Shown here piece after piece: positions 1 through 7,652 of a DNA stretch of 64,000 bases. Positions within the stretch are counted from its first letter, which is position 1; each line of letters opens with the position of its first letter. Under the pieces are notes generated by a model. That model saw only the letters and a program-made list of their open reading frames with translations, was not told the origin of the DNA and did no database searches. The stretch spans positions 52,370 to 116,369 of the forward strand of contig CAMBDA010000004.1 in assembly GCA_945865175.1 (NCBI GenBank), read 5' to 3'. A program made the position numbers and the translations under genes. Source of the DNA: an uncultured Prevotellaceae bacterium (lineage in GTDB: Bacteria; Bacteroidota; Bacteroidia; Bacteroidales; Bacteroidaceae).

Positions 1-266
1 TACAGGTGGGACTCCCATTCATCGTGGTCCCCGTGTCCACCACGAACCACGCCATGAGCATGACGGTGACATACCAGCTCCAGTACACCGACGGCATCAA
101 GGACACCCACACCAAGACCGTGTCCATCGGTTCCATTGCATTCGCGCAGAATACGCAATACATCATCACGGCCACCATATCACCACAGGCCATCAAATTT
201 GACGCATCAGCCCTCAACAATTGGACTGACGACCCCATTGCAATAGAATTGCAAGAGGATCAATAA
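1..266 (+). CDS. Fimbrillin-like protein, C-terminal fragment (cut by window edge)
   Basis: The open frame runs in from before the window and stops with TAA at 264-266, so only the last 88 residues are visible. The visible part holds a strand like MTVTYQLQY..DG and the closing strand IKFDASALNNW, the same order as the C-termini of the complete fimbrillin-like lipoproteins that follow (for example IQFQASAYQW in the gene at 1542). From family knowledge these are Mfa/FimA-type subunits or related surface lipoproteins. It is the first visible member of a seven-gene tandem array on the same strand. The N-terminus, signal peptide and true start are outside the window. Confidence 0.75.
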   Translation, partial: QVGLPFIVVPVSTTNHAMSMTVTYQLQYTDGIKDTHTKTVSIGSIAFAQNTQYIITATISPQAIKFDASALNNWTDDPIAIELQEDQ

Positions 267-267
267 C

Positions 268-375
268 ACCCTGAAAGGGCAGAAGCCATCAGCCCTGGGC
301 AGAATGGAGCGCAGCGAAATGACACCCTGGGTATCAATGAAATAGAAAATAAAGAACGCCCTACAGGGGCAAAAG
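268..375 (+). repeat. Dispersed intergenic repeat, copy 1
   Basis: About 107 bp that opens with CCCTGAAAGGGC, carries CAGCCCTGGGCAGAATGGAG and ACCCTGGGTAT in the middle, and ends with CGCCCTACAGGGGCAAAAG. The same order of blocks recurs at 14648-14754 on + and, inverted, at 14795-14893. It fills the gap between two fimbrillin-like genes. Several blocks are short palindromes (CCCTGAAAGGG-type), so the transcript could fold. Its role is unknown; it resembles non-autonomous repeats scattered between genes in Bacteroidales. Confidence 0.8.
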
Positions 376-389
376 AATATATAAAAGAT

Positions 390-1532
390 TTGAGAAAGAG
401 AATATTGACCACAACCGCAGCAATGACACTATTGGCCGCTTGCAGCACCAACGATGAGATACAGGCTCCCCAGCAGGAGATGTCCTCCATCGATTTTGCC
501 ACCTATGCCCCTACGATGACTAGGGCGGCGGAGAATTCCTCGTCTGATACGAAGGATGACCTCAGTATTCACCATACCACTTTTAAGGTGTGGGGTAATA
601 AGAAGGTGGGTTCTACATCGACTTACGTTTTTAATGGCCAAGAGGTAAGCTATAATGGTTCCAAGTGGACTTATGACCCACTCCGCTATTGGGACAAGAC
701 GGCTCGCTATAACTTTTATGCTGTGGCTCCGGCGACTTATGGTGATTCTCAAACGGAAGTAGGGTGGCAAATCTCATCAGATGGAAAATTCTCTCTCTCC
801 AATTTCACTTTAACAGGTAAATCTCTGTCTGTATCTGCTTCCAATGATGTTGGAGCGGGTGCTTCTTTTAAAGACGTGGACATTGACCTTATGCTTGCTC
901 ATGATGTAACGAGCTATGACCAGTACGGAACACCTGTGGTTCTAGAATTTGACCACATCCTTTCTCGCTTTAATATCGGTGTGAAAGCCACATCCCCCAA
1001 TCAAAATCATACGATTACGGTGAATGAGGTAAAGGTCTTTAATCTTAAAATGAAGGGCAATTTCACTGAAAATACAACAGGACTTGCAGATGATGAATTA
1101 AAAAATGGTACAACAAAACGTTGGTCCAGTACCCCAGAACCTTCAACCTCGGGCGTAGGTTATTCCTATGAAAGTGGTACTCAGGACTTCACAACCGAAA
1201 AATTCGTCTATCGTGCCCTCGTCATTCCGCAGGAGGTAGCATACGAGAATCTTCCTTTGTCTGGTCCATTAAATACATCTACCGCAAAGCCATACCTCAT
1301 GGTTAAATACACCATGAATTACGGCAATAACACAACCGAGACTTTCACCTCCTACTACAATCTGGCGGCTGCCTTTGGCAAAAACGCGACTGACGATAAA
1401 CTCCCCTTCAACGAAGGCTGGATGAACACCCTCCATATCACCCTTGGCCCCGAGACCATCGAGTTCTCTGGTCAGGTGAACCAATTCGCGGCACAATCGA
1501 GCGTGAACATACCTCCTACAAACGGCAATTAA
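390..1532 (+). CDS. Fimbrillin family lipoprotein, TTG start
   Basis: A 380-aa secreted lipoprotein. The start is a TTG at 390: it is the only start that keeps the signal peptide, which ends in the lipobox LLAAC with the lipidated Cys at residue 18; the next ATG would cut this off. After a Ser/Thr-rich stretch come the motifs typical of Mfa-like fimbrillins: VWGNK (67-71), WTYDPLRYWD (93-102), YNFYAVAP, a VLEFDHILSRFNIGV strand and a closing IEFSGQVNQF strand. Expected location is the outer membrane surface, as a polymerising or accessory pilin. Its base composition is more AT-rich than its neighbours between about 540 and 1340, which hints at gene replacement within the array. Function within the structure is inferred only from family and context. 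Confidence 0.82.
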   Translation: MRKRILTTTAAMTLLAACSTNDEIQAPQQEMSSIDFATYAPTMTRAAENSSSDTKDDLSIHHTTFKVWGNKKVGSTSTYVFNGQEVSYNGSKWTYDPLRYWDKTARYNFYAVAPATYGDSQTEVGWQISSDGKFSLSNFTLTGKSLSVSASNDVGAGASFKDVDIDLMLAHDVTSYDQYGTPVVLEFDHILSRFNIGVKATSPNQNHTITVNEVKVFNLKMKGNFTENTTGLADDELKNGTTKRWSSTPEPSTSGVGYSYESGTQDFTTEKFVYRALVIPQEVAYENLPLSGPLNTSTAKPYLMVKYTMNYGNNTTETFTSYYNLAAAFGKNATDDKLPFNEGWMNTLHITLGPETIEFSGQVNQFAAQSSVNIPPTNGN

Positions 1533-1541
1533 TATATTAAT

Positions 1542-2594
1542 ATGTATACCCCCCACTCAATCCCATGCGCCCTGCTGCTTCTGCTCAGCCTGACGGCTTG
1601 CCAGCAGGAGGTGCTTACTGAGGAGAAGCGGCCCGCTTTGCCCCAGGAGGCTCCCATCAGCTTTACCCGGGGCATGGTGGACAATGTGTCCAGGGTGGGG
1701 AACGGACTGGAGGAATATGCCACCACCATGGGTGTGTGGGGATGGCGCAAGCAGGACGGAGAAAAGGAACAGGTGTTCCGCCACCAGAGGGTCTACTACG
1801 ACCCGGCGGAACAGGGATGGTTCTATTCGCCGCTGAAATACTGGAACACCCGTAGCACCTACGACTTCTATGCTTATGCCCCTTACGAACCTTCACTGGT
1901 GACCATCGAGGATGGTAAGTGGATACACATCGTGGGCGTCAGTGTGGCCGGGGAGAACGTACAGGAGACACCCCATGCGCAGGAGGTGAAGGTGTTCAGC
2001 CAGGACACCGACTGGATGGTGGCCAGGGCGGGGCAGACCGATGTGCCGGGCACCTATGGAGCCACCGTGCAGTTCTGCATGCAGCATGTGCTGTCGAAGC
2101 TGAACGTGCGCATCTGCATCTCGCAGGAAATGGCCGACGCCACCACCTCCGTCACGCTGGACGAGCTCACCGTGGGCACCTTTGCCGCCAGCGGGTCGTT
2201 TGCACAGCAGCTGCTCCATACGCCCGTGACCGCAGCGGAAAGGGCGGTGGAGGAATGGACGCTGGCCCCTGGCGCGCAGGGCCTGACCCTGGGGCGCACC
2301 ACCAGCTGCACGATACCCACCAGCTACAGCTACGTGCTGGAGTCGCTCCTCCTGCCCCAGGCCGTAGACATGGACGACGCATTGCAGATGGCCTATACGC
2401 TCCACTATGCCGACGGCCACGGGGAGACCTTCCGCTACAGCCTGCTCCTGCGCGAGGCCAGTGCGGACTTCGAGACGCTGGTGAGCGGGTGCAACTATAC
2501 CCTCTCCTTCACCATCGCCCCGAGCAGCATCCAGTTCCAGGCCAGTGCCTACCAGTGGGCCGACGGAGAGACCGGCAACGTGGCATTACCATAA
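1542..2594 (+). CDS. Fimbrillin family lipoprotein
   Basis: A 350-aa lipoprotein starting 9 bp after the previous stop. The signal peptide ends in the lipobox SLTAC with Cys at residue 19. Family motifs in order: MGVWGWRK, FYSPLKYWNTRSTYDFYAYAP, DWMVA, VQFCMQHVLSKLNV and the closing strand IQFQASAYQW near the C-terminus. It is strongly GC-rich, in contrast to the gene just before it. Tight spacing suggests one transcript with the whole array. It could be a major, minor or anchor subunit; the sequence does not say which. Confidence 0.82.
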   Translation: MYTPHSIPCALLLLLSLTACQQEVLTEEKRPALPQEAPISFTRGMVDNVSRVGNGLEEYATTMGVWGWRKQDGEKEQVFRHQRVYYDPAEQGWFYSPLKYWNTRSTYDFYAYAPYEPSLVTIEDGKWIHIVGVSVAGENVQETPHAQEVKVFSQDTDWMVARAGQTDVPGTYGATVQFCMQHVLSKLNVRICISQEMADATTSVTLDELTVGTFAASGSFAQQLLHTPVTAAERAVEEWTLAPGAQGLTLGRTTSCTIPTSYSYVLESLLLPQAVDMDDALQMAYTLHYADGHGETFRYSLLLREASADFETLVSGCNYTLSFTIAPSSIQFQASAYQWADGETGNVALP

Positions 2595-2627
2595 TGATAA
2601 TTAAATAAACAAAATGCAAGAACGAAT

Positions 2628-4055
2628 ATGAAAAAGAAACTGATTCCAATGATGCTCACGATGGGCCTGACGGTGGCCTCGTGCAGCGACTCGGTATTGC
2701 AGGAGCCCGCAGGCGGACAAGCCGGCCAGCAGGCCATCACCTTCGACAATATCCTTACGGACCATTCCACCCGCAACAGCCTGTCGGGCAGCAATTTCCC
2801 CACGGGGACGGCCATGGCCGTGTGGGGCTTCCAGGACGGGACAGGCCTGCTGTTCAAGGACCAGACCGTGACGCGCGAAGCCAACGGCCAATGGACCTAC
2901 AGCCCGCTCAAGTACTGGAACGCCGGCTCCACTTACGCTTTCTATGCCATGTACCCGCAGACGGTGACGCACACCTTTGACCAGACGGGCAAGAACTTCA
3001 CCATCCCGGGCTTCACGGTGGCGGATGCCATTGCAGACCAGACCGACCTGATGATTGCACAGGAGAACACGCCCCAGCCGTTCAACCTGGTGACCATGAC
3101 CTTCAACCACATCCTTTGCAATGTAAATTTCTATGCCCAGATAGTGTCCACGTTGCAGAACAACGGGGTGACAGGTGCCACCATCAACAGCCTCACGATA
3201 ACAGGCATCAAGAACCAGGGCACCTTCACCCAGAGTGGGTTTGATGCCGGCAGCAAGGTGGCCAGTGGTGCATGGAGCGGTCAGACAGGCACATGGACCT
3301 CGCCTGCCAACACCACCACGCCAGTGGGATTCACCTACACGAAGAATGGTACAATGGGCAGTGAAGGCAATGTGCTCCGCGACATGCTCCTCCTGCCCCA
3401 GCAGCTAAGTGCAACGCTGACGGTGAAGTATACCCTCACTTACAGCGACGGCACCACCACCACCTTCGACAAGAGCCTTCCCTTGGAGTCCATCCTGTAT
3501 AATGGCGCTCCCCTCAACGAATGGAAATACAACACCATCTATAACTACATCATGACGCTCGACCCCACCCGTCGCGAGCCCGGCGACTTCACCGATGTGG
3601 CCATTGATTGGGATGGTACCTTGAACGACGATTGCGAGCCTACCCCCAATAGTAAGTTGGAGGGCCCCGATGCCAATGGCAATTATGTGGTAGTGGTTAC
3701 CGATGATACTGGGAATGTGACGGACACTTATCCCACCGCATGGGAAGACGTGGACAACGACGGTAAGTGGGAGCTGGGTGTGGACCGTGACGGCGATGGC
3801 CACATAGACAATGTGGATGACGAAAACACCACAAGTTCAACCAATCAAGATGTTTCCGATGGAAATCCGAGCAACCCCGACGGCAAGGATGTCATCCTCA
3901 TCGACACCACGGGCGACGGCAAACCCGACAAGCAGATAGAGAAGGACCCTGGCACGGGAGATGTTGACCCCATTCTGGACACCGTCATCCGATTCAGCGC
4001 CACCGTGGAGAATTGGAAGGATGAAAAAGATGTGGAGGTAGTTATAACGCAGTAA
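2628..4055 (+). CDS. Fimbrillin family lipoprotein with inserted calcium-binding-like module
   Basis: A 475-aa lipoprotein with lipobox TVASC (Cys 19). The first ~310 residues are a normal Mfa-like core: AVWGFQDG, WTYSPLKYWNAGSTYAFYAMYP, DLMIAQE, TFNHILCNVNFYA, ending in YNYIMTLDP. In the ordinary relatives the last strand follows almost at once; here about 140 residues intervene, holding acidic DxDxDG loops (DVDNDG, DRDGDGHIDNVDD, DTTGDG) like thrombospondin type 3 or dockerin/EF-hand-type calcium sites. Only then comes the closing strand IRFSATVENW (about 454-463). The next gene has the same layout, so the pair is related by duplication. Calcium binding is inferred from the motif. Confidence 0.82.
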   Translation: MKKKLIPMMLTMGLTVASCSDSVLQEPAGGQAGQQAITFDNILTDHSTRNSLSGSNFPTGTAMAVWGFQDGTGLLFKDQTVTREANGQWTYSPLKYWNAGSTYAFYAMYPQTVTHTFDQTGKNFTIPGFTVADAIADQTDLMIAQENTPQPFNLVTMTFNHILCNVNFYAQIVSTLQNNGVTGATINSLTITGIKNQGTFTQSGFDAGSKVASGAWSGQTGTWTSPANTTTPVGFTYTKNGTMGSEGNVLRDMLLLPQQLSATLTVKYTLTYSDGTTTTFDKSLPLESILYNGAPLNEWKYNTIYNYIMTLDPTRREPGDFTDVAIDWDGTLNDDCEPTPNSKLEGPDANGNYVVVVTDDTGNVTDTYPTAWEDVDNDGKWELGVDRDGDGHIDNVDDENTTSSTNQDVSDGNPSNPDGKDVILIDTTGDGKPDKQIEKDPGTGDVDPILDTVIRFSATVENWKDEKDVEVVITQ

Positions 4056-4061
4056 AAGAAT

Positions 4062-5498
4062 ATGAAAAAGACAATCCTTTCGGGCATGGCTGCCACCATC
4101 ATGCTGGCCGCATGCCAACAAAACGAGGTGCTGGTGGACCCCAATGGCGGGAGCACCGGCAGCAACAGTGAAGCCATCAGTTTTGGCCTGCCCCTGCCGG
4201 ACAATGGCAGCCGCACGGCCTTGAGCCAGGCCACAGGATTCCCCTTGGGGAGCGTTATTACTGTGGACGGATTCCAGACCAACGACAAGCAGCAGGTGTT
4301 CCGGCTTTTCACCGACCAGGCAGTGGAACACAGCGCGGCCGGCACATGGACCTACAGCCCCGTACGCTACTGGGACATCAAATCCACGTATGTGTTCTAT
4401 GCCTTCTACCCCTATGGCATGGCGCACACCTTTGATGCCGGCAACCGCACCTATGCAGTGGACAGCTACACCGTTCCCGACAGCAAGGACAGCCAGGAGG
4501 ACATCATGATAGCCCAGGAGAACCACACCCTTCCCCTGAACCTGGTGACCCTCAACTTCAACCACATCCTGAGCCAGGTGAACTTCTATTTCAAGGCCTC
4601 GTCCAATTTCTCCCTCAACCAGGTGGAGAAGGTGGAACTCACCCACTTTGATGTGACGGGCATACGCAACGAAGGCTCCTACGCGCAGACGGGCTTCAAT
4701 GCCACCACAGGCATTGCCGAAGGCCAATGGACCCTTGCAGCCAACAGTGGCCTGTATGACTTCCCCGAGGTGACCGCAGTGGCTCCCATACAGAGCCATA
4801 CCGACGTGTCCACCCTTGAGGACGGTCTGCTGATGCTGCCGCAGGGGCTGAACGACGTGTGGGCCGAGATTTCCTACAGGATTAGCTATGACAACGGTTC
4901 GCAGAGCGCCTATTCGGCCAAGGTGAATCTGGCCAAGGTGAAGGCTGTGCTCCAGAACTCCACCACCGGCAGCGTGGAGCAGATAGACAAATGGAAGCCC
5001 AACCACGTCTATAACTACTACTTTGCCTTTGACCCCAGCAAGCAGAACACGGACAACTGGACCATCGACTACAACGGTAGTACGGGTGGTGACGGCACAC
5101 CCATTGAGGGTGCTACGCTGGTGCAGGACGAAGGCGGCAATTTCATTGGCGTAGACATTGACGGCGACGGCCAGGCCGACTATCCCCTTGCCTGGGAAGA
5201 CATTGACGGCGACGGCAAGGACGAAGGCGGCATCGACCACGACGGCGACGGCCACATAGACAACGTGGACGGTGAGAACGTGAACCATGCCGACCCCACC
5301 AGTCCTGCCTATGGCAGCGTGACAGACGGCAATGCCAACAACCCAGGTGGCGGCGATGTGATTCTGATTGACACGGACGGCGACGGCATCTGCGAAACGC
5401 AGCTGGAGAACCCGTTGCCCATATCAACAGCCATTGAGTTCTCGGCCGAGATAGAAGAATGGGAAGGCACATACGATGCAGTCGTAGATGCCCAGTAA
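4062..5498 (+). CDS. Fimbrillin family lipoprotein with inserted calcium-binding-like module (paralogue)
   Basis: A 478-aa lipoprotein, 6 bp after its paralogue, with lipobox MLAAC (Cys 18). Core motifs: WTYSPVRYWDIKSTYVFYAFYP, DIMIAQE, LNFNHILSQVNFYF and YNYYFAFDP near residue 320. An acidic insert of about 135 residues follows, with DIDGDG repeats (DIDGDGQADY, DIDGDGKDEG, DHDGDGHIDNVD, DTDGDG), before the closing strand IEFSAEIEEW near residue 458. The repeated aspartates at alternate positions are the classic geometry for calcium loops. Pairing with the gene at 2628 suggests two subunits with the same specialised linker. Confidence 0.82.
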   Translation: MKKTILSGMAATIMLAACQQNEVLVDPNGGSTGSNSEAISFGLPLPDNGSRTALSQATGFPLGSVITVDGFQTNDKQQVFRLFTDQAVEHSAAGTWTYSPVRYWDIKSTYVFYAFYPYGMAHTFDAGNRTYAVDSYTVPDSKDSQEDIMIAQENHTLPLNLVTLNFNHILSQVNFYFKASSNFSLNQVEKVELTHFDVTGIRNEGSYAQTGFNATTGIAEGQWTLAANSGLYDFPEVTAVAPIQSHTDVSTLEDGLLMLPQGLNDVWAEISYRISYDNGSQSAYSAKVNLAKVKAVLQNSTTGSVEQIDKWKPNHVYNYYFAFDPSKQNTDNWTIDYNGSTGGDGTPIEGATLVQDEGGNFIGVDIDGDGQADYPLAWEDIDGDGKDEGGIDHDGDGHIDNVDGENVNHADPTSPAYGSVTDGNANNPGGGDVILIDTDGDGICETQLENPLPISTAIEFSAEIEEWEGTYDAVVDAQ

Positions 5499-5522
5499 TT
5501 GAAACATAAACAAGCGAATATA

Positions 5523-6533
5523 ATGAAACGCATACTCCTTATACATTTAGATACATCTTCAATTGAGGCAGTGATTGCCGTGTTGCTAATGGCTTCGGTC
5601 TGCTCTTGTGGGCAGACTGAGGTTTCCCTTGTCCCGCAACAAACGGCCATCGGTTTTGCCCCAAGCGATGCCGCATCCTCGCGTGGCGTGGTAACGGATG
5701 TGACGGCGCTGAAGGAATTCTATGTGTATGGGCTCAAGAACAGCAACACGCTGTTCAACAAGCAACAGGTAGCGAAGGGGAGTGATGCGTGGACCTATTC
5801 CCCCATCAAGTATTGGGACACCGCGTCGGGCGTCACCTATACCTTTGGGGCTGTGGCCGGAGTGACAGCAGGCCAATTGAGCACCTTGTCGGCCTCCACT
5901 ATCACGGTGTCCAATATCCCCCAATGGCAGGAAGTGAACGATGATGCACAGGATTTCCTGGTGTCCAATGTATACTCCAATCAGCCGCTCAGTGTGTTCA
6001 GTGGCGGAACGGTACACTTCAACTTCACCCATCAGCTGGCCTATCTGCAAGTGAAGGCCCAGAAGGTGAGCACAAGCGGAGGAACCACGGACACAGACAA
6101 GTATGCGATAACGGGAATCACCCTGAAGAAAAATTTACCCACCACAGATGCGAAGCGGACATTCACCCTGCAGCTGACAGATGGAGCGATGGCATGGTGC
6201 GAAGCGGGGACAGCGGGCGCGGATAAGGAGCTCTTCTCGATCGGCTCGGGCGGCTCGAAAACACTCGATTCCACCCCCACCGACATCACTTCCTGGCTGA
6301 TTGCGCCCTTCACCTGCACGGACACGGAGATGCAGGTTACCTACACCCAGAACGGCAAGCCGAAAACCAGCACCATCTCCCTCAACGACAAGCTGCAGCT
6401 CAGTGGGTTTGAGGGGAACCACAAGTATGTGATCACCCTGAAGGTGGGTGCTACGCTGGTGAATGCCGAGGTGCTGGAGATTCAAGGCTGGACGCAAGAG
6501 AATGAGGTGGACGACCCTGTATATAACTGGTAG
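5523..6533 (+). CDS. Fimbrillin family lipoprotein
   Basis: A 336-aa lipoprotein. I take the ATG at 5523 rather than an in-frame TTG at 5499, because it gives a basic N-terminus (MKRILL) followed by a hydrophobic stretch and the lipobox SVCSC. Motifs: FYVYGLKN, AWTYSPIKYWDTASG, VTYTFGAVAGV, VHFNFTHQLAYLQV, and a C-terminal VLEIQGWTQEN strand. It is a divergent member of the array: the aromatic FYAYAP block is replaced by FGAVAGV. It lies 24 bp after the previous stop and 3 bp before the next start region. Confidence 0.75.
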   Translation: MKRILLIHLDTSSIEAVIAVLLMASVCSCGQTEVSLVPQQTAIGFAPSDAASSRGVVTDVTALKEFYVYGLKNSNTLFNKQQVAKGSDAWTYSPIKYWDTASGVTYTFGAVAGVTAGQLSTLSASTITVSNIPQWQEVNDDAQDFLVSNVYSNQPLSVFSGGTVHFNFTHQLAYLQVKAQKVSTSGGTTDTDKYAITGITLKKNLPTTDAKRTFTLQLTDGAMAWCEAGTAGADKELFSIGSGGSKTLDSTPTDITSWLIAPFTCTDTEMQVTYTQNGKPKTSTISLNDKLQLSGFEGNHKYVITLKVGATLVNAEVLEIQGWTQENEVDDPVYNW

Positions 6534-6536
6534 ACA

Positions 6537-7631
6537 ATGATGAGCATGACGATGAAGAAAGGATATTGCATGATGGCTGTGGCCCTGCTGATGGCCGCCT
6601 GCGCCGAGGACAACCTGCAGGAGGTGCGCCCAGATGGAAAGGTGCGCGTGGATGTGGGATGCGAAAGCCAGACGGAAGTGCAGGTGGGCACGCGTGCTGC
6701 TGCCGATGGCTACACGGAGTTTGGCGGTGCGGACTATGACGGCGTGCAGCTGGGCGTGATTGCCTGGCAGAAAAATACGCAGAAATATGACCAGGGATTT
6801 GCCACCTATTCCTATTCCAACGGTGCGGGCAAATGGACCTCGAATGTCTATCTGGCCAAGCAAACCTACAACGTTTATGGCTATATGCCCCACAACGGAG
6901 AGGCCAACAGCATCAAGCCTGACTTGGGGAGCGAAGCAAATCCCTCCACCTTTGCCATGAAGTGGACAGGCCAGCCCACTTTTGCCACCAAGCCTGTGCT
7001 GGCTTCAGTGGGGTCGGCTAGAAGCACTGCCAGCTCTGTAACCGACGGGTCTTTCTCTGTGGACGTGGACCGGGTGGGTCAGGAAGAGAAAATCAATTTC
7101 CGCATGAACCATCTGCTGGCCAAGCTGAACCTCCGGTTCTATCTGCCTGAACCGTATGCCGACAAACGACAGATAAAGGTGACCCAGGTGACACTGGGCG
7201 GCGCGCAGGGCGTGGCCAACCGATACGACATCACCTGCTCGTATGATGCCAGAGGTGCGCTCACTACCACCTATGCGCCCATGCAGGGCGCGCCCGCTAC
7301 GGGCAATAACTATCCTTACAAGGATCCCGACGGCCTGCTCCTCACGACCAGCAAACAGCTGTTCGGCACCTATTACTTTGTGCCCGATGCCGTGAACCGC
7401 AGCAACCTTATGACCCTGACCGTCACCTATAATGTATATGACAAGAACGGCACCCTGACGCGCGAGCACCAGACGGCCACCAATGCCAAGATAGCCCTCC
7501 ACAAGGTGAACAATGTGGCGCAGGCCACACAGGTGGCACATGAATATACGGCGAACGTGAAGGTGGTGCCCTCCTATCTGTATGTGCTCTCCGACGGGGA
7601 CATGCAGAACCCCTACATCGTATTGAACTAG
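6537..7631 (+). CDS. Fimbrillin-like lipoprotein, divergent
   Basis: A 364-aa lipoprotein. Four in-frame ATGs lie close together (6537, 6540, 6546, 6552); the one at 6552 gives the most usual signal peptide (MKKGYCMM...), and in all cases the lipobox is LMAAC. Family-like features are weaker: GVIAWQKN, KWTSNVYLAKQTYNVYGYMPH, INFRMNHLLAKLNLRFY. It is the last lipoprotein of the array and sits 21 bp before the first giant repeat protein, so it may be the adaptor or anchor between the fimbrillin-like subunits and the large proteins. That role is inference from position. Confidence 0.7.
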   Translation: MMSMTMKKGYCMMAVALLMAACAEDNLQEVRPDGKVRVDVGCESQTEVQVGTRAAADGYTEFGGADYDGVQLGVIAWQKNTQKYDQGFATYSYSNGAGKWTSNVYLAKQTYNVYGYMPHNGEANSIKPDLGSEANPSTFAMKWTGQPTFATKPVLASVGSARSTASSVTDGSFSVDVDRVGQEEKINFRMNHLLAKLNLRFYLPEPYADKRQIKVTQVTLGGAQGVANRYDITCSYDARGALTTTYAPMQGAPATGNNYPYKDPDGLLLTTSKQLFGTYYFVPDAVNRSNLMTLTVTYNVYDKNGTLTREHQTATNAKIALHKVNNVAQATQVAHEYTANVKVVPSYLYVLSDGDMQNPYIVLN

Positions 7632-7652
7632 AACAGAAAATCCTACCCAGCT

